Shown: positions 1-5,531 of the stretch, piece after piece
Layout of the letters: every line of letters begins with the position of its first letter
Position numbering within the stretch: the first letter of the stretch is position 1
Origin: Acidobacteriota bacterium
GTDB lineage: Bacteria > Actinomycetota > Actinomycetes > Actinomycetales > Micrococcaceae
Length of the DNA: 5,830 bases
Direction: 5' to 3'
Assembly (NCBI GenBank): GCA_019352125.1
Contig: JABBNV010000030.1
Coordinates: 11,490-17,319, forward strand
Program-made: the position numbers and the translations under genes
The notes under the pieces: model-generated
Databases searched by the model: none
What the model was told of the DNA's origin: nothing
Seen by the model: the letters and a program-made list of their open reading frames with translations, nothing else

Positions 1-452
1 ACCCCTGCTTTGGCCAGGAATGCCGGGATTCGCTTCGGCACAGCCGCGAACGTGGAGCGAATCATGCCGGTGCCATATTCGGAAGCGAGGAACAGCACGG
101 CAAGGGAGCCCACAATGAGCACGCCTATTTGCAGGCCAGACGAGGGAAGGTTGTAGAGGGCAAATTCCGGACCCAACGCTTTCTCGGCCTGATCAAGGGT
201 CATGGTGCCACCGCCGGGGGCACCATTCCGCGGTCCGGCACCATCCATCAGAGACGTGAGGGCCTGTCCACGAATGAAAGCCACCAGCGCGGCAAACCCC
301 ACAATGGCCACTAGGGTAGCAATCAAGAGGATTACCGTAGACGGCAACGTGCGGAATTTGATCCACTCACTGCGGAAGACGCCGGCGAAGGTTAGTCCGT
401 GGTGACCGGCCGACGACTGTTGCGCGCTGGCTCGGGTATCAATGGTGCTCAT
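1..452 (-). CDS. ABC-2 type transporter permease, N-terminal part (cut by window edge)
   Basis: Membrane subunit of the ABC-2 exporter whose ATPase is encoded just upstream. About 150 residues are visible; the rest runs off the left edge. The protein starts MSTIDTRAS and has a short cytoplasmic stretch with FRSEWIKFRTLPST (about 26-39), typical of actinobacterial ABC-2 permeases. A first hydrophobic segment follows (about 40-60), then an extracytoplasmic loop with a Gly/Pro-rich patch (about 71-83), and a second segment LQIGVLIVGSLAVLFLA (about 107-123). That segment runs into SEYGTGMIRSTFAAVPKR, a motif often seen after the second helix in this permease group. The ATG overlaps the ATPase stop codon (ATGA, 449-452), so translation is probably coupled. 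An AAGGA (464-468, minus strand) lies 11 bases upstream, a little far for a ribosome site. Family assignment is firm; the substrate is unknown. Confidence 0.9.
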   Translation of the reverse strand, partial: MSTIDTRASAQQSSAGHHGLTFAGVFRSEWIKFRTLPSTVILLIATLVAIVGFAALVAFIRGQALTSLMDGAGPRNGAPGGGTMTLDQAEKALGPEFALYNLPSSGLQIGVLIVGSLAVLFLASEYGTGMIRSTFAAVPKRIPAFLAKAG

Positions 453-1438
453 TTGGCTACATATCCTTCGCTAGGAGCGGGAGTTTCAGTAGTGGGTGCA
501 CTGGCTGTGTGTGCGCCGTGGCTAGCGCCACCCTCCACCAGCGAGTGATACTCCACCTCATCTTTTGTCAGGTTGAAGTACGCCTCTTCCAGCGAGGCGC
601 TGATGGGTGTTAGCTCGTAGACCAGCACGCCGTTGCGCAGAGCAACATCCGCAATTGCTCGAGTATCGAGCCCGGCTACCTCAAGCGTTTCATTGTCCGT
701 ATGCGAAATGGTGACCCCCTGACCGGCCAGCAGTCGGGACAGCTCGCTCACTGCGGCGGTGCGGACGCGGCAACGAGCCTGCTGGTTTCCCGCGATAATC
801 TCCGCCATCGGTGCATCCGCAATAATCCGGCCACGGCCAATGACAATCAAGTGATCAGCTGTTTGCGCCATTTCTGACATGAGGTGGGAGGAGAGGAAAA
901 CCGTTTTTCCCTGTCCAGCCAGATAACGCACCAAGTTGCGCACCCACTGCACACCCTCCGGATCCAAGCCGTTCACGGGCTCATCCAGAATTAGCGTCTG
1001 TGGGTCACCCAGCAGGGCGTTCGCAATGCCCAAGCGCTGGCCCATGCCCAAGGAGAATCCTCCGGCCTTCTTCTTGGCCACGCCAGCCAGGCCGGTCATC
1101 TCGATCACTTCATTGACGCGCTGGGCGGGAATGTTGTGGGTTGCGGCCATGGCCCGCAAATGGTTCTGAGCGCTGCGCGAGGTATGAACTGCCTTGGCAT
1201 CCAGCAGCGCACCCACCTGATGCAGTGGATCCTTGTGCTCGGCATAGCGCTTGCCGTTGACCAGCACACTGCCGGCGCTCGGCTTGTCCAGACCCATGAT
1301 CATGCGCATGGTGGTGGACTTTCCCGCGCCGTTGGGACCCAAGAACCCGGTCACCATCCCGGGTTTGACCGTGAAAGTGACACCGCCGACGGCGGTCTTG
1401 GGGCCATAGTGTTTAGCGAGGTCTGTTGCCTCAATCAT
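449..1438 (-). CDS. ABC transporter ATP-binding protein (ABC-2 exporter ATPase)
   Basis: Cytoplasmic ATPase, 329 residues, that powers the ABC-2 permease encoded immediately downstream. Visible motifs are Walker A GPNGAGKST (34-42), signature SLGMGQR (129-135, the LGMGQ variant common in actinobacterial and peptide-resistance ABC-2 ATPases), Walker B LILDEP (149-154, catalytic E153), D-loop NGLDP (156-160) and switch His SSH (H185). The C-terminal region (about 220-290) fits the accessory domain usual in this group, ending near LTPISASLEEAYFNLT. About 35 more residues, rich in Ala/Thr/Pro, follow and look disordered. I chose the start MIEATDLAKHYG because it begins at the usual ABC beta strand and has AGGGA (1444-1448, minus strand) 5 bases upstream. 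The frame stays open to an ATG at 1630, but those 64 extra residues do not look like an ABC protein and would cover the operator region. The stop overlaps the permease ATG. Transcription diverges from the adaptor gene at 1677. Confidence 0.93.
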   Translation of the reverse strand: MIEATDLAKHYGPKTAVGGVTFTVKPGMVTGFLGPNGAGKSTTMRMIMGLDKPSAGSVLVNGKRYAEHKDPLHQVGALLDAKAVHTSRSAQNHLRAMAATHNIPAQRVNEVIEMTGLAGVAKKKAGGFSLGMGQRLGIANALLGDPQTLILDEPVNGLDPEGVQWVRNLVRYLAGQGKTVFLSSHLMSEMAQTADHLIVIGRGRIIADAPMAEIIAGNQQARCRVRTAAVSELSRLLAGQGVTISHTDNETLEVAGLDTRAIADVALRNGVLVYELTPISASLEEAYFNLTKDEVEYHSLVEGGASHGAHTASAPTTETPAPSEGYVAK

Positions 1439-1443
1439 GAATG

Positions 1444-1448
1444 TCCCT
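1444..1448 (-). promoter_or_regulatory. ribosome binding site for the ABC-2 ATPase
   Basis: AGGGA on the minus strand with a 5-base spacer (CATTC) before the ATG at 1438. It supports that start over the longer reading from 1630. Confidence 0.6.
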
Positions 1449-1545
1449 ATCTGTGCTCGCGGCAAATTCTGGTGGTCGGTGGTGCGGACAAATCCGCTGG
1501 CCCACCGCCCAAGCTCCACGCTACGCGGCGCAGAGCCGGATTTCG

Positions 1546-1561
1546 CCTTCCGCAGGGATGA
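1546..1561 (-). promoter_or_regulatory. candidate regulator binding site, copy A (imperfect)
   Basis: Read on the minus strand this is TCATCCCTGCGGAAGG. It matches copy B (1579-1594) at 13 of 16 positions, including an unbroken TCATCCCTG. The second half-site is degraded. Its offset from copy B is 33 bases, about three helical turns, so both copies would face nearly the same side of the DNA. The assignment as an operator is inference from symmetry, repetition and location. Confidence 0.5.
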
Positions 1562-1577
1562 TTCCCACCCGGATGGA

Positions 1578-1595
1578 CTCATCCTCAGGGATGAG
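1578..1595. promoter_or_regulatory. candidate regulator binding site, copy B (perfect inverted repeat)
   Basis: CTCATCC-TCAG-GGATGAG is a perfect 7-base inverted repeat around a 4-base centre. It sits in the divergent control region, about 82-99 bases upstream of the adaptor start and 140 bases upstream of the ABC-2 ATPase start. A short dyad of this kind suits a dimeric helix-turn-helix protein, such as a NarL/LuxR-type response regulator, a class often encoded beside actinobacterial ABC-2 exporters. No such regulator lies inside the window, so the protein is not identified. It has no T-run and lies far from any gene end, so a terminator is unlikely. Confidence 0.55.
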
Positions 1596-1664
1596 GTGGC
1601 AGGCAAAGAGCCAATGCACAGCAAATACACAGCTGCTTACCCACGCGCTAAGAGCGCCCGGCCT

Positions 1665-1670
1665 TAGTCT
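1665..1670 (+). promoter_or_regulatory. -10 box of a leaderless promoter for the adaptor gene
   Basis: TAGTCT fits the actinobacterial -10 pattern TAnnnT and ends 6 bases before the ATG at 1677. That places the expected transcription start on the A of the ATG. The same TAG is an in-frame stop, so translation cannot begin further upstream in this frame, and no Shine-Dalgarno sequence lies between it and the ATG. There is no good -35 at 16-18 bases upstream (CACGCG region), which would suit activator-dependent transcription. This is read from spacing and sequence only. Confidence 0.5.
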
Positions 1671-1676
1671 CCTGCC

Positions 1677-3176
1677 ATGCTCTCCAAGACAATTCTGATT
1701 AATGGCGGCGTGGGTGTGGCCATTCTAGGGGTGGCCGCTGGCGCCATTCTGGTACTGACCGGCAGCCCAGCCTCCACAACATCGTCCACTTCCAGAACCG
1801 TGGCTGTGTCCACTGCTGACCTTTCCTCCGTCGCAACGGCCAGCGGGAACGTCTCGCCAGCCAGCACTACGGTTATCAACGCACAAAACTGCACAGGGCC
1901 TATTGCCAGCGTGGGTGCCACCGTTGGCCAGCAAGTATCGGCGGGGCAACAGTTGGTGTCGATTGATCCCACCAACGCGCAGAATGCCCTGGCAGTGGCA
2001 CAGGCTCAACTGGACACAGCCAATGCTCAAGCCAGTACGCAGACTCAAACGGCCAGCAACCAGATCTCTTCGGCGAACCAGAGTTTGCTCAACGCTCAAC
2101 AATCCGCAGCCCTGGACGCCAGCCAATCAGCGGCAACAATTGCAGCGGACCAAACTGCAGTGAACAATGACGCGACTACCGTCGTAGCTGCACAAACCGC
2201 AGCACAGTCAAACTCTCAACCGGCCCAACAAGCCCTCGCATCAGCCCAAGCTCAACAGACCAAGGACGTAGCTGCCCTGACTCAGGCGCAATCTCAAGCC
2301 GCCACGAGCAGCCTGAAGGATAAGCAACAGGAAGCCACCGCGGCCAACGCGCTCACCTCTGCTCAGAACGCTGCTCCGTCCACCAACACCACGTCCGCTC
2401 AAATCGCCGTCGACACCGCCCAAAAGAACTTGGCATCGTGTTCCCTGACTGCACCAGTTTCCGGGACTATTACCGCCGTGAACGCGGTGGTGGGCGGGAA
2501 TGCTGGAGGAAGTAGCGGTTCCACGCAATCCAGCTCAGGAGGTACAACGGGCGCCAGCAGCACCTCTGCCAACGGATCAGCCAGCGCATCCTCCGGCTTG
2601 GTCACCATCTCTGACACGGCGCACCTCCAAGTGGTGGCCAGCTTTGCAGAGGCAGATATCTCTGCCATGAAGGTGGGTGACGCTGCCGTGTTCACTTTTC
2701 CCGCTATCAAAACCGACTCCTCCGCTGCCCCCGTAACCGGAACTATTGTTGCCATTGCCCAAACGGCAACCACCGCCAATAACGTAGTCAGTTACCCAGT
2801 AACGATCTCCATCATGAATCCACCGTCCACTCTGCGCCTGGGCCAAAGCGCGAATATCTCTGTGACCACGGCAACAGCCAAATCAGCCATGGTGGTACCC
2901 ACGCTGGCCATCACCACCACCGGGGCCAAAGAAACCGTCAACGTACTGCGCAACGGCAACGTAACCCCTACGCCGATTACCACCGGCATTGCCGCGAATG
3001 GTCGCACCCAAGTGCTCACGGGGCTGAGTGCTGGAGACCAGATTGAGTTGCCGGCCATCTCCTCATCCCTGGACACGGCAGGAACCACCACACGCACTGG
3101 CGCTGGCAGATTCGGCGGCGGCACCGGCGGGTTCGGCGGCGGCACAGGTGGAGGTACACGTGGAAACGGTGGCTAA
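1677..3176 (+). CDS. HlyD/MacA-like membrane-fusion (adaptor) protein of a MacB-type ABC exporter
   Basis: Membrane-anchored extracytoplasmic adaptor, 499 residues, expected to dock on the MacB-type permease encoded two genes downstream. The order is: N-terminal membrane anchor (about 5-28, after one Lys); a Ser/Thr linker; the first half of a lipoyl domain (about 62-97, with the turn VGQQVSAGQQLVSID); a long helical hairpin (about 100-253); the second lipoyl half (CSLTAPVSGTITAVNAVVG, 255-273); a Gly/Ser/Thr insertion (about 273-307); a beta-barrel domain (LVTISDTAHLQVVASFAEADI onward); a membrane-proximal domain (about 400-460); and a Gly-rich tail with FGGGTGG twice (479-485, 486-492). The hairpin is very rich in Ala, Gln, Ser, Thr and Asn with few charged residues. 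The only two cysteines, C72 and C255, sit at the two lipoyl halves. The start is fixed by an in-frame stop at 1665-1667, and the gene appears leaderless. The next gene starts about 4 bases after the stop, or overlaps it. Family is confident; substrate is unknown. Confidence 0.92.
   Translation: MLSKTILINGGVGVAILGVAAGAILVLTGSPASTTSSTSRTVAVSTADLSSVATASGNVSPASTTVINAQNCTGPIASVGATVGQQVSAGQQLVSIDPTNAQNALAVAQAQLDTANAQASTQTQTASNQISSANQSLLNAQQSAALDASQSAATIAADQTAVNNDATTVVAAQTAAQSNSQPAQQALASAQAQQTKDVAALTQAQSQAATSSLKDKQQEATAANALTSAQNAAPSTNTTSAQIAVDTAQKNLASCSLTAPVSGTITAVNAVVGGNAGGSSGSTQSSSGGTTGASSTSANGSASASSGLVTISDTAHLQVVASFAEADISAMKVGDAAVFTFPAIKTDSSAAPVTGTIVAIAQTATTANNVVSYPVTISIMNPPSTLRLGQSANISVTTATAKSAMVVPTLAITTTGAKETVNVLRNGNVTPTPITTGIAANGRTQVLTGLSAGDQIELPAISSSLDTAGTTTRTGAGRFGGGTGGFGGGTGGGTRGNGG
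3111..3151 (+). repeat. 21-base tandem repeat coding for the adaptor's Gly-rich tail
   Basis: Two units begin with TTCGGCGGCGGCAC at 3111 and 3132 (period 21). They differ at 2 of the first 20 bases, both silent. They encode FGGGTGG twice. A third, diverged unit follows and contains the GGAGG at 3150-3154 that may serve the next gene. Near-identical units suggest recent duplication and possible length variation between strains. Confidence 0.75.
3150..3154 (+). promoter_or_regulatory. GGAGG inside the adaptor's tail, possible ribosome site for the MacB-type ATPase
   Basis: GGAGG lies 5 bases before an in-frame GTG at 3160 and 26 bases before the ATG at 3181. If it is used, translation of the ATPase would begin at 3160 and overlap the end of the adaptor gene by 17 bases. 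It is also simply what Gly codons look like, so it may be coincidental. It decides between two starts that differ by 7 residues. Confidence 0.35.
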
Positions 3177-3180
3177 CCCC

Positions 3181-3915
3181 ATGGCCCACGCACACGCGTG
3201 GCCCGTCATCGCCCTTGATCACGTCAGCAAGATTTATGGTCAGGGTGAAGCCGAGGTTAAGGCTTTGGATGATGTCTCACTCACTATCGATCACGGAGAT
3301 TTCGTGGCCATTATTGGCGCTTCCGGTTCGGGAAAATCCACCATGATGAACATCATTGGCGCGCTGGATGCACCAACCCTCGGAACGTTTCACCTGGACG
3401 GAATCGACACTAATTCGATGGACGAGTACCAGCTGGCGCAAATTAGGAATCGCAAGATCGGGTTCGTCTTCCAGAACTTCAACCTGATCCCGCGCACGCG
3501 TGCAGTTGAGAACGTGGCGATGCCGCTCGCCTATGCTGGAGTTCATCGAGCGGACCGGCGGGAACGAGCCTTGGCTGTCCTGGAATCCGTGGGGCTGGGC
3601 AGCCGCGCACGGCACCTGCCCTCCCAATTGTCAGGTGGTCAGCAACAGCGCGTGGCCATAGCCCGGGCGTTGGTCACCCATCCCGTGCTGCTTCTTGCCG
3701 ATGAGCCCACTGGGGCCCTGGATTCCAAGGCGTCTCATGAGATCCTGGACCTCTTTGACACTCTGCACGCACAAGGCCGCACCGTGGTGATGATTACTCA
3801 TGAGGCCTCCGTGGCGGAACGCGCCAGCCGGTTGGTGCACATGCGCGATGGGCACATCATTGCGGACGAACGGCTGCGCGAACTCCCCACCACACAGTTG
3901 GAAGTCAGCCTGTGA
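3181..3915 (+). CDS. MacB/LolD-type ABC transporter ATP-binding protein
   Basis: Cytoplasmic ATPase, 244 residues from the chosen ATG, usual for the MacB/LolD/FtsE-like class that drives mechanotransmission-type exporters. Motifs are Walker A GASGSGKST (46-54), Q-loop FVFQNFNLIP (Q98), signature LSGGQQQR (150-157), Walker B LLLADEP (catalytic E175), D-loop GALDS (178-182) and switch His MITHE (H207). All are intact, so it should be active. The frame is open back to an ATG at 3028, but that would overlap the adaptor by 149 bases with a sequence unlike an ABC protein. The ATG at 3181, 4 bases after the adaptor stop, gives a normal N-terminus (MAHAHAWPVIALDHVSKIYG). GTG starts at 3160, behind a GGAGG, and at 3169 are alternatives. 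The stop overlaps the permease start (GTGA). Confidence 0.93.
   Translation: MAHAHAWPVIALDHVSKIYGQGEAEVKALDDVSLTIDHGDFVAIIGASGSGKSTMMNIIGALDAPTLGTFHLDGIDTNSMDEYQLAQIRNRKIGFVFQNFNLIPRTRAVENVAMPLAYAGVHRADRRERALAVLESVGLGSRARHLPSQLSGGQQQRVAIARALVTHPVLLLADEPTGALDSKASHEILDLFDTLHAQGRTVVMITHEASVAERASRLVHMRDGHIIADERLRELPTTQLEVSL
3900..3904 (+). promoter_or_regulatory. ribosome binding site for the MacB-type permease
   Basis: GGAAG ends 7 bases before the GTG at 3912, inside the last codons of the ATPase gene. It supports the GTG start that overlaps the ATPase stop. Confidence 0.6.
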
Positions 3916-5153
3916 ATATTGCTGAATCCTTCCGTTTCGCGCTCACCGGCGTGCTGGCGAACAAGATGCGCTCCATCCTCACTACGCTGGGCATCTTGAT
4001 TGGTATTGCCGCCGTGATTATTTTGCTGGCCGTGGGTGCCGGAACCTCCAACGCCATCAAAGCCCAAATTGCCAAACTGGGAACAAACGTCCTCACCGTG
4101 AGCCGGCAAACAACAGCTGGCGGCAGAGGGCCTACCGGAGCAGTGGCGGGCACACGCAGCCGCAGCACCAACCTCACGACTGCGGATATGGCCGCCTTGA
4201 CGGATCCTGTCCTTGCCCCGGATGTTGACGCTGTGGCACCCGTGGTCAGCGCTGCGAACGTCACCAGCACGTATCAGGATGCCAGCCACGCCGTCGGCAC
4301 CTTCGTGGGCACCACACCACAGTATTTTTCGATCGCCAATGACACGCTGGCCGCCGGAAGCCTCTTTACGGATGCAGATGTCACAGCCAGCAATCCCACC
4401 GTGGTGATTGGTGACACCGTGGCTCAGGCCTTGGTGGGTTCACGAACTTCCGCTGCGGTGGGGCAAACGATCGCCCTGAACGGACAGAACTTTGTGGTCT
4501 CTGGGGTGCTGACAGCCAAGGGTTCCTCCGGTTTTAATGATCCGGATGACATTGTGGTGATCCCTCTGTCCGTCGCGCAGGATAAGTTCACCGGCTATTC
4601 GCCGTCGCTCGCGTCCATCAGTGTTCAGGCACGCTCCTCCGACGTGATGAATCAAGCACAAAATGAGATTCAAAGCATTCTAGACGCTCGCCACTCAGTG
4701 ACCAGCGCCAACCGGGACTACGTGATCCGCAACCAGGCTCAGGTACTCACCACGGCCACCTCAACCACCACCACCTTGACGGTGCTCTTGGGAGCAGTTG
4801 CGGCTATTTCGCTCCTGGTGGGCGGCATTGGGGTCATGAACATCATGTTGGTCACTGTCACCGAGCGCACACGCGAAATCGGAATCCGCAAGGCCATTGG
4901 CGCTTCCCGCTCCAGTATTGTTGGCCAGTTCCTGATTGAATCGCTGATCATTTCCGTAATCGGCGGGATCCTGGGAATAGCCGTGGGCTTCATTGGCAGC
5001 GCATTCCCCATCCTGGGAACCCAGCCACAGGTTCAGTGGTGGACCGTCTGGGTTTCGTTCCTGGTCTCCGGTGCCATTGGCCTGATCTTTGGTATTTACC
5101 CCGCCAACAAGGCCGCTAAGCTGCGGCCCATAGATGCTTTGAGATACGAGTGA
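3912..5153 (+). CDS. MacB-type ABC transporter permease (FtsX-like)
   Basis: Membrane subunit of the exporter, 413 residues, full length for Gram-positive MacB-like permeases that lack a fused ATPase. It starts at GTG, overlapping the ATPase stop by 4 bases (GTGA), with GGAAG 7 bases upstream. The order is: short amphipathic N-terminus with NKMRSILTTLGILIGIAAV leading into the first helix (about 23-43); a large extracytoplasmic MacB periplasmic-core-type domain (about 45-285), including a Gly/Arg/Thr-rich loop near 69-86; then three helices at about 286-311, 340-366 and 376-396. The cytoplasmic coupling stretch VTERTREIGIRKAIGA (316-331), between helices 2 and 3, and the C-terminal YPANKAAKLRPIDALRYE are hallmark sequences of the family. 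With the ATPase and adaptor it forms a complete MacAB-like exporter. In Gram-positive bacteria these export peptides, antibiotics or lipids and act in self-protection. The substrate here is not evident. Confidence 0.94.
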   Translation: MNIAESFRFALTGVLANKMRSILTTLGILIGIAAVIILLAVGAGTSNAIKAQIAKLGTNVLTVSRQTTAGGRGPTGAVAGTRSRSTNLTTADMAALTDPVLAPDVDAVAPVVSAANVTSTYQDASHAVGTFVGTTPQYFSIANDTLAAGSLFTDADVTASNPTVVIGDTVAQALVGSRTSAAVGQTIALNGQNFVVSGVLTAKGSSGFNDPDDIVVIPLSVAQDKFTGYSPSLASISVQARSSDVMNQAQNEIQSILDARHSVTSANRDYVIRNQAQVLTTATSTTTTLTVLLGAVAAISLLVGGIGVMNIMLVTVTERTREIGIRKAIGASRSSIVGQFLIESLIISVIGGILGIAVGFIGSAFPILGTQPQVQWWTVWVSFLVSGAIGLIFGIYPANKAAKLRPIDALRYE

Positions 5154-5159
5154 TGCCGC

Positions 5160-5519
5160 ATGAGTGAACCAATCAACGATGCCACCGTCCCCCTATACGT
5201 TCAGGAATCCCCCCTACCTAGTCAGCAGCTAGAGGGGCAATTCGAGGTCGAGGAGCCATTTGTCCCCAAACCGCGCTACAGGATGCAGCGGTCCACACGA
5301 GTTCTGGCCGGCTGCCTGTTGGTTGCGGTGGGATTCTTTGGCGGGGTTGTGGTCAATAAAACCGTCGACGGCGGCAACAGCCGAAGTGGGCGCAGCCAGT
5401 TCCAGAACGCAGGCTTCACGGGCGGTGGTGCCGGCGGAACTGGGGGCACCCGAACCGGACGTGGCGGGACTGGCTCCGCCTCAACCGGTGGGAGTGGCAA
5501 GACTGGCTCGGGCGGATAG
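5160..5519 (+). CDS. small single-pass membrane protein with Gly-rich extracellular tail, last gene of the MacAB-like operon
   Basis: A protein of 119 residues that I cannot assign to a named family. The N-terminal 35 residues are acidic and Pro/Gln-rich and probably cytoplasmic. A basic patch (K37, R39, R41, R44, R47) then precedes one hydrophobic helix VLAGCLLVAVGFFGGVVV (48-65). By the positive-inside rule the tail (66-119) lies outside. The tail is mostly Gly, Thr and Ser with some Arg and Asn, ends in SGKTGSGG, and has no folded domain I can see. The start is 6 bases after the permease stop with only a weak GAG upstream, so coupled translation is likely. Similar actinobacterial proteins, as I recall them, carry a small beta domain after the Gly-rich part. 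Here the frame ends first, so this may be a shortened form. An accessory role in the exporter is inferred from position and from the adaptor's similar tail. Confidence 0.78.
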   Translation: MSEPINDATVPLYVQESPLPSQQLEGQFEVEEPFVPKPRYRMQRSTRVLAGCLLVAVGFFGGVVVNKTVDGGNSRSGRSQFQNAGFTGGGAGGTGGTRTGRGGTGSASTGGSGKTGSGG

Positions 5520-5521
5520 CC

Positions 5522-5531
5522 GCACTAGTGC
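5522..5531. other. 10-base palindrome between convergent genes
   Basis: GCACTAGTGC is a perfect palindrome spanning most of the 5-base gap and the stop codon of the MFS gene. Next to it, GCGG-ATAG-CCGC (5512-5523) could form a weak 4-base stem over the stop of the small membrane protein gene. Neither has a T-run. They could contribute to termination in both directions, but as hairpins they are weak, and nothing better is visible between the two genes. Confidence 0.25.

Larger units (their letters stand above)
1439..1676. promoter_or_regulatory. divergent control region between two ABC exporter operons
   Basis: This 238-base gap lies between the starts of the leftward ABC-2 ATPase and the rightward adaptor gene, so it must hold promoters for both. 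It contains the two operator-like copies at 1546-1561 and 1579-1594 and a TAnnnT-type -10 box at 1665-1670 for the rightward gene. For the leftward gene the best -35-like hexamer I see is TTGTCC (1486-1491, minus strand). The A/T-rich patch AGAATT (1465-1470) behind it is spaced too closely (15 bases) to be a convincing -10, so that promoter is not assigned. The open frames crossing this region have no family resemblance. Confidence 0.75.

Noticed and set aside
129..405. Plus-strand open frames over the left permease gene
   Set aside because: They are shadows. The minus strand encodes a clear ABC-2 permease with membrane helices and an overlapping start with its ATPase.
1471..1484. Short direct repeat GGTGGTC/GGTGGTG in the control region
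   Set aside because: Two 7-base units with a mismatch in GC-rich DNA are expected by chance, and there is no dyad symmetry or further copy.
1439..1630. Longer N-terminus for the ABC-2 ATPase, starting at an ATG at 1630
   Set aside because: The 64 extra residues have no ABC-like sequence and overlap the operator region, and a good ribosome site precedes the ATG at 1438.
3062..3071. CTCATCCCTG, identical to one half of the operator-like element, inside the adaptor gene
   Set aside because: The other half of the dyad is missing and the bases encode ordinary adaptor residues. One 10-base match is not enough to call a site.
3028..3180. Longer MacB-type ATPase starting at 3028
   Set aside because: It would overlap the adaptor gene by 149 bases, and the added sequence does not resemble an ATPase N-terminus. 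The adaptor frame there encodes a sensible family C-terminus.
5153..5167. Tiny frame ATGCCGCATGAGTGA overlapping the permease stop
   Set aside because: It encodes only four residues and lies at a junction better explained by re-initiation at the ATG at 5160.
5276..5500. Minus-strand open frame opposite the small membrane protein gene, rich in Pro and Val
   Set aside because: It is the complement of Gly-rich codons, with no start context. The plus-strand frame has a membrane helix and operon spacing.
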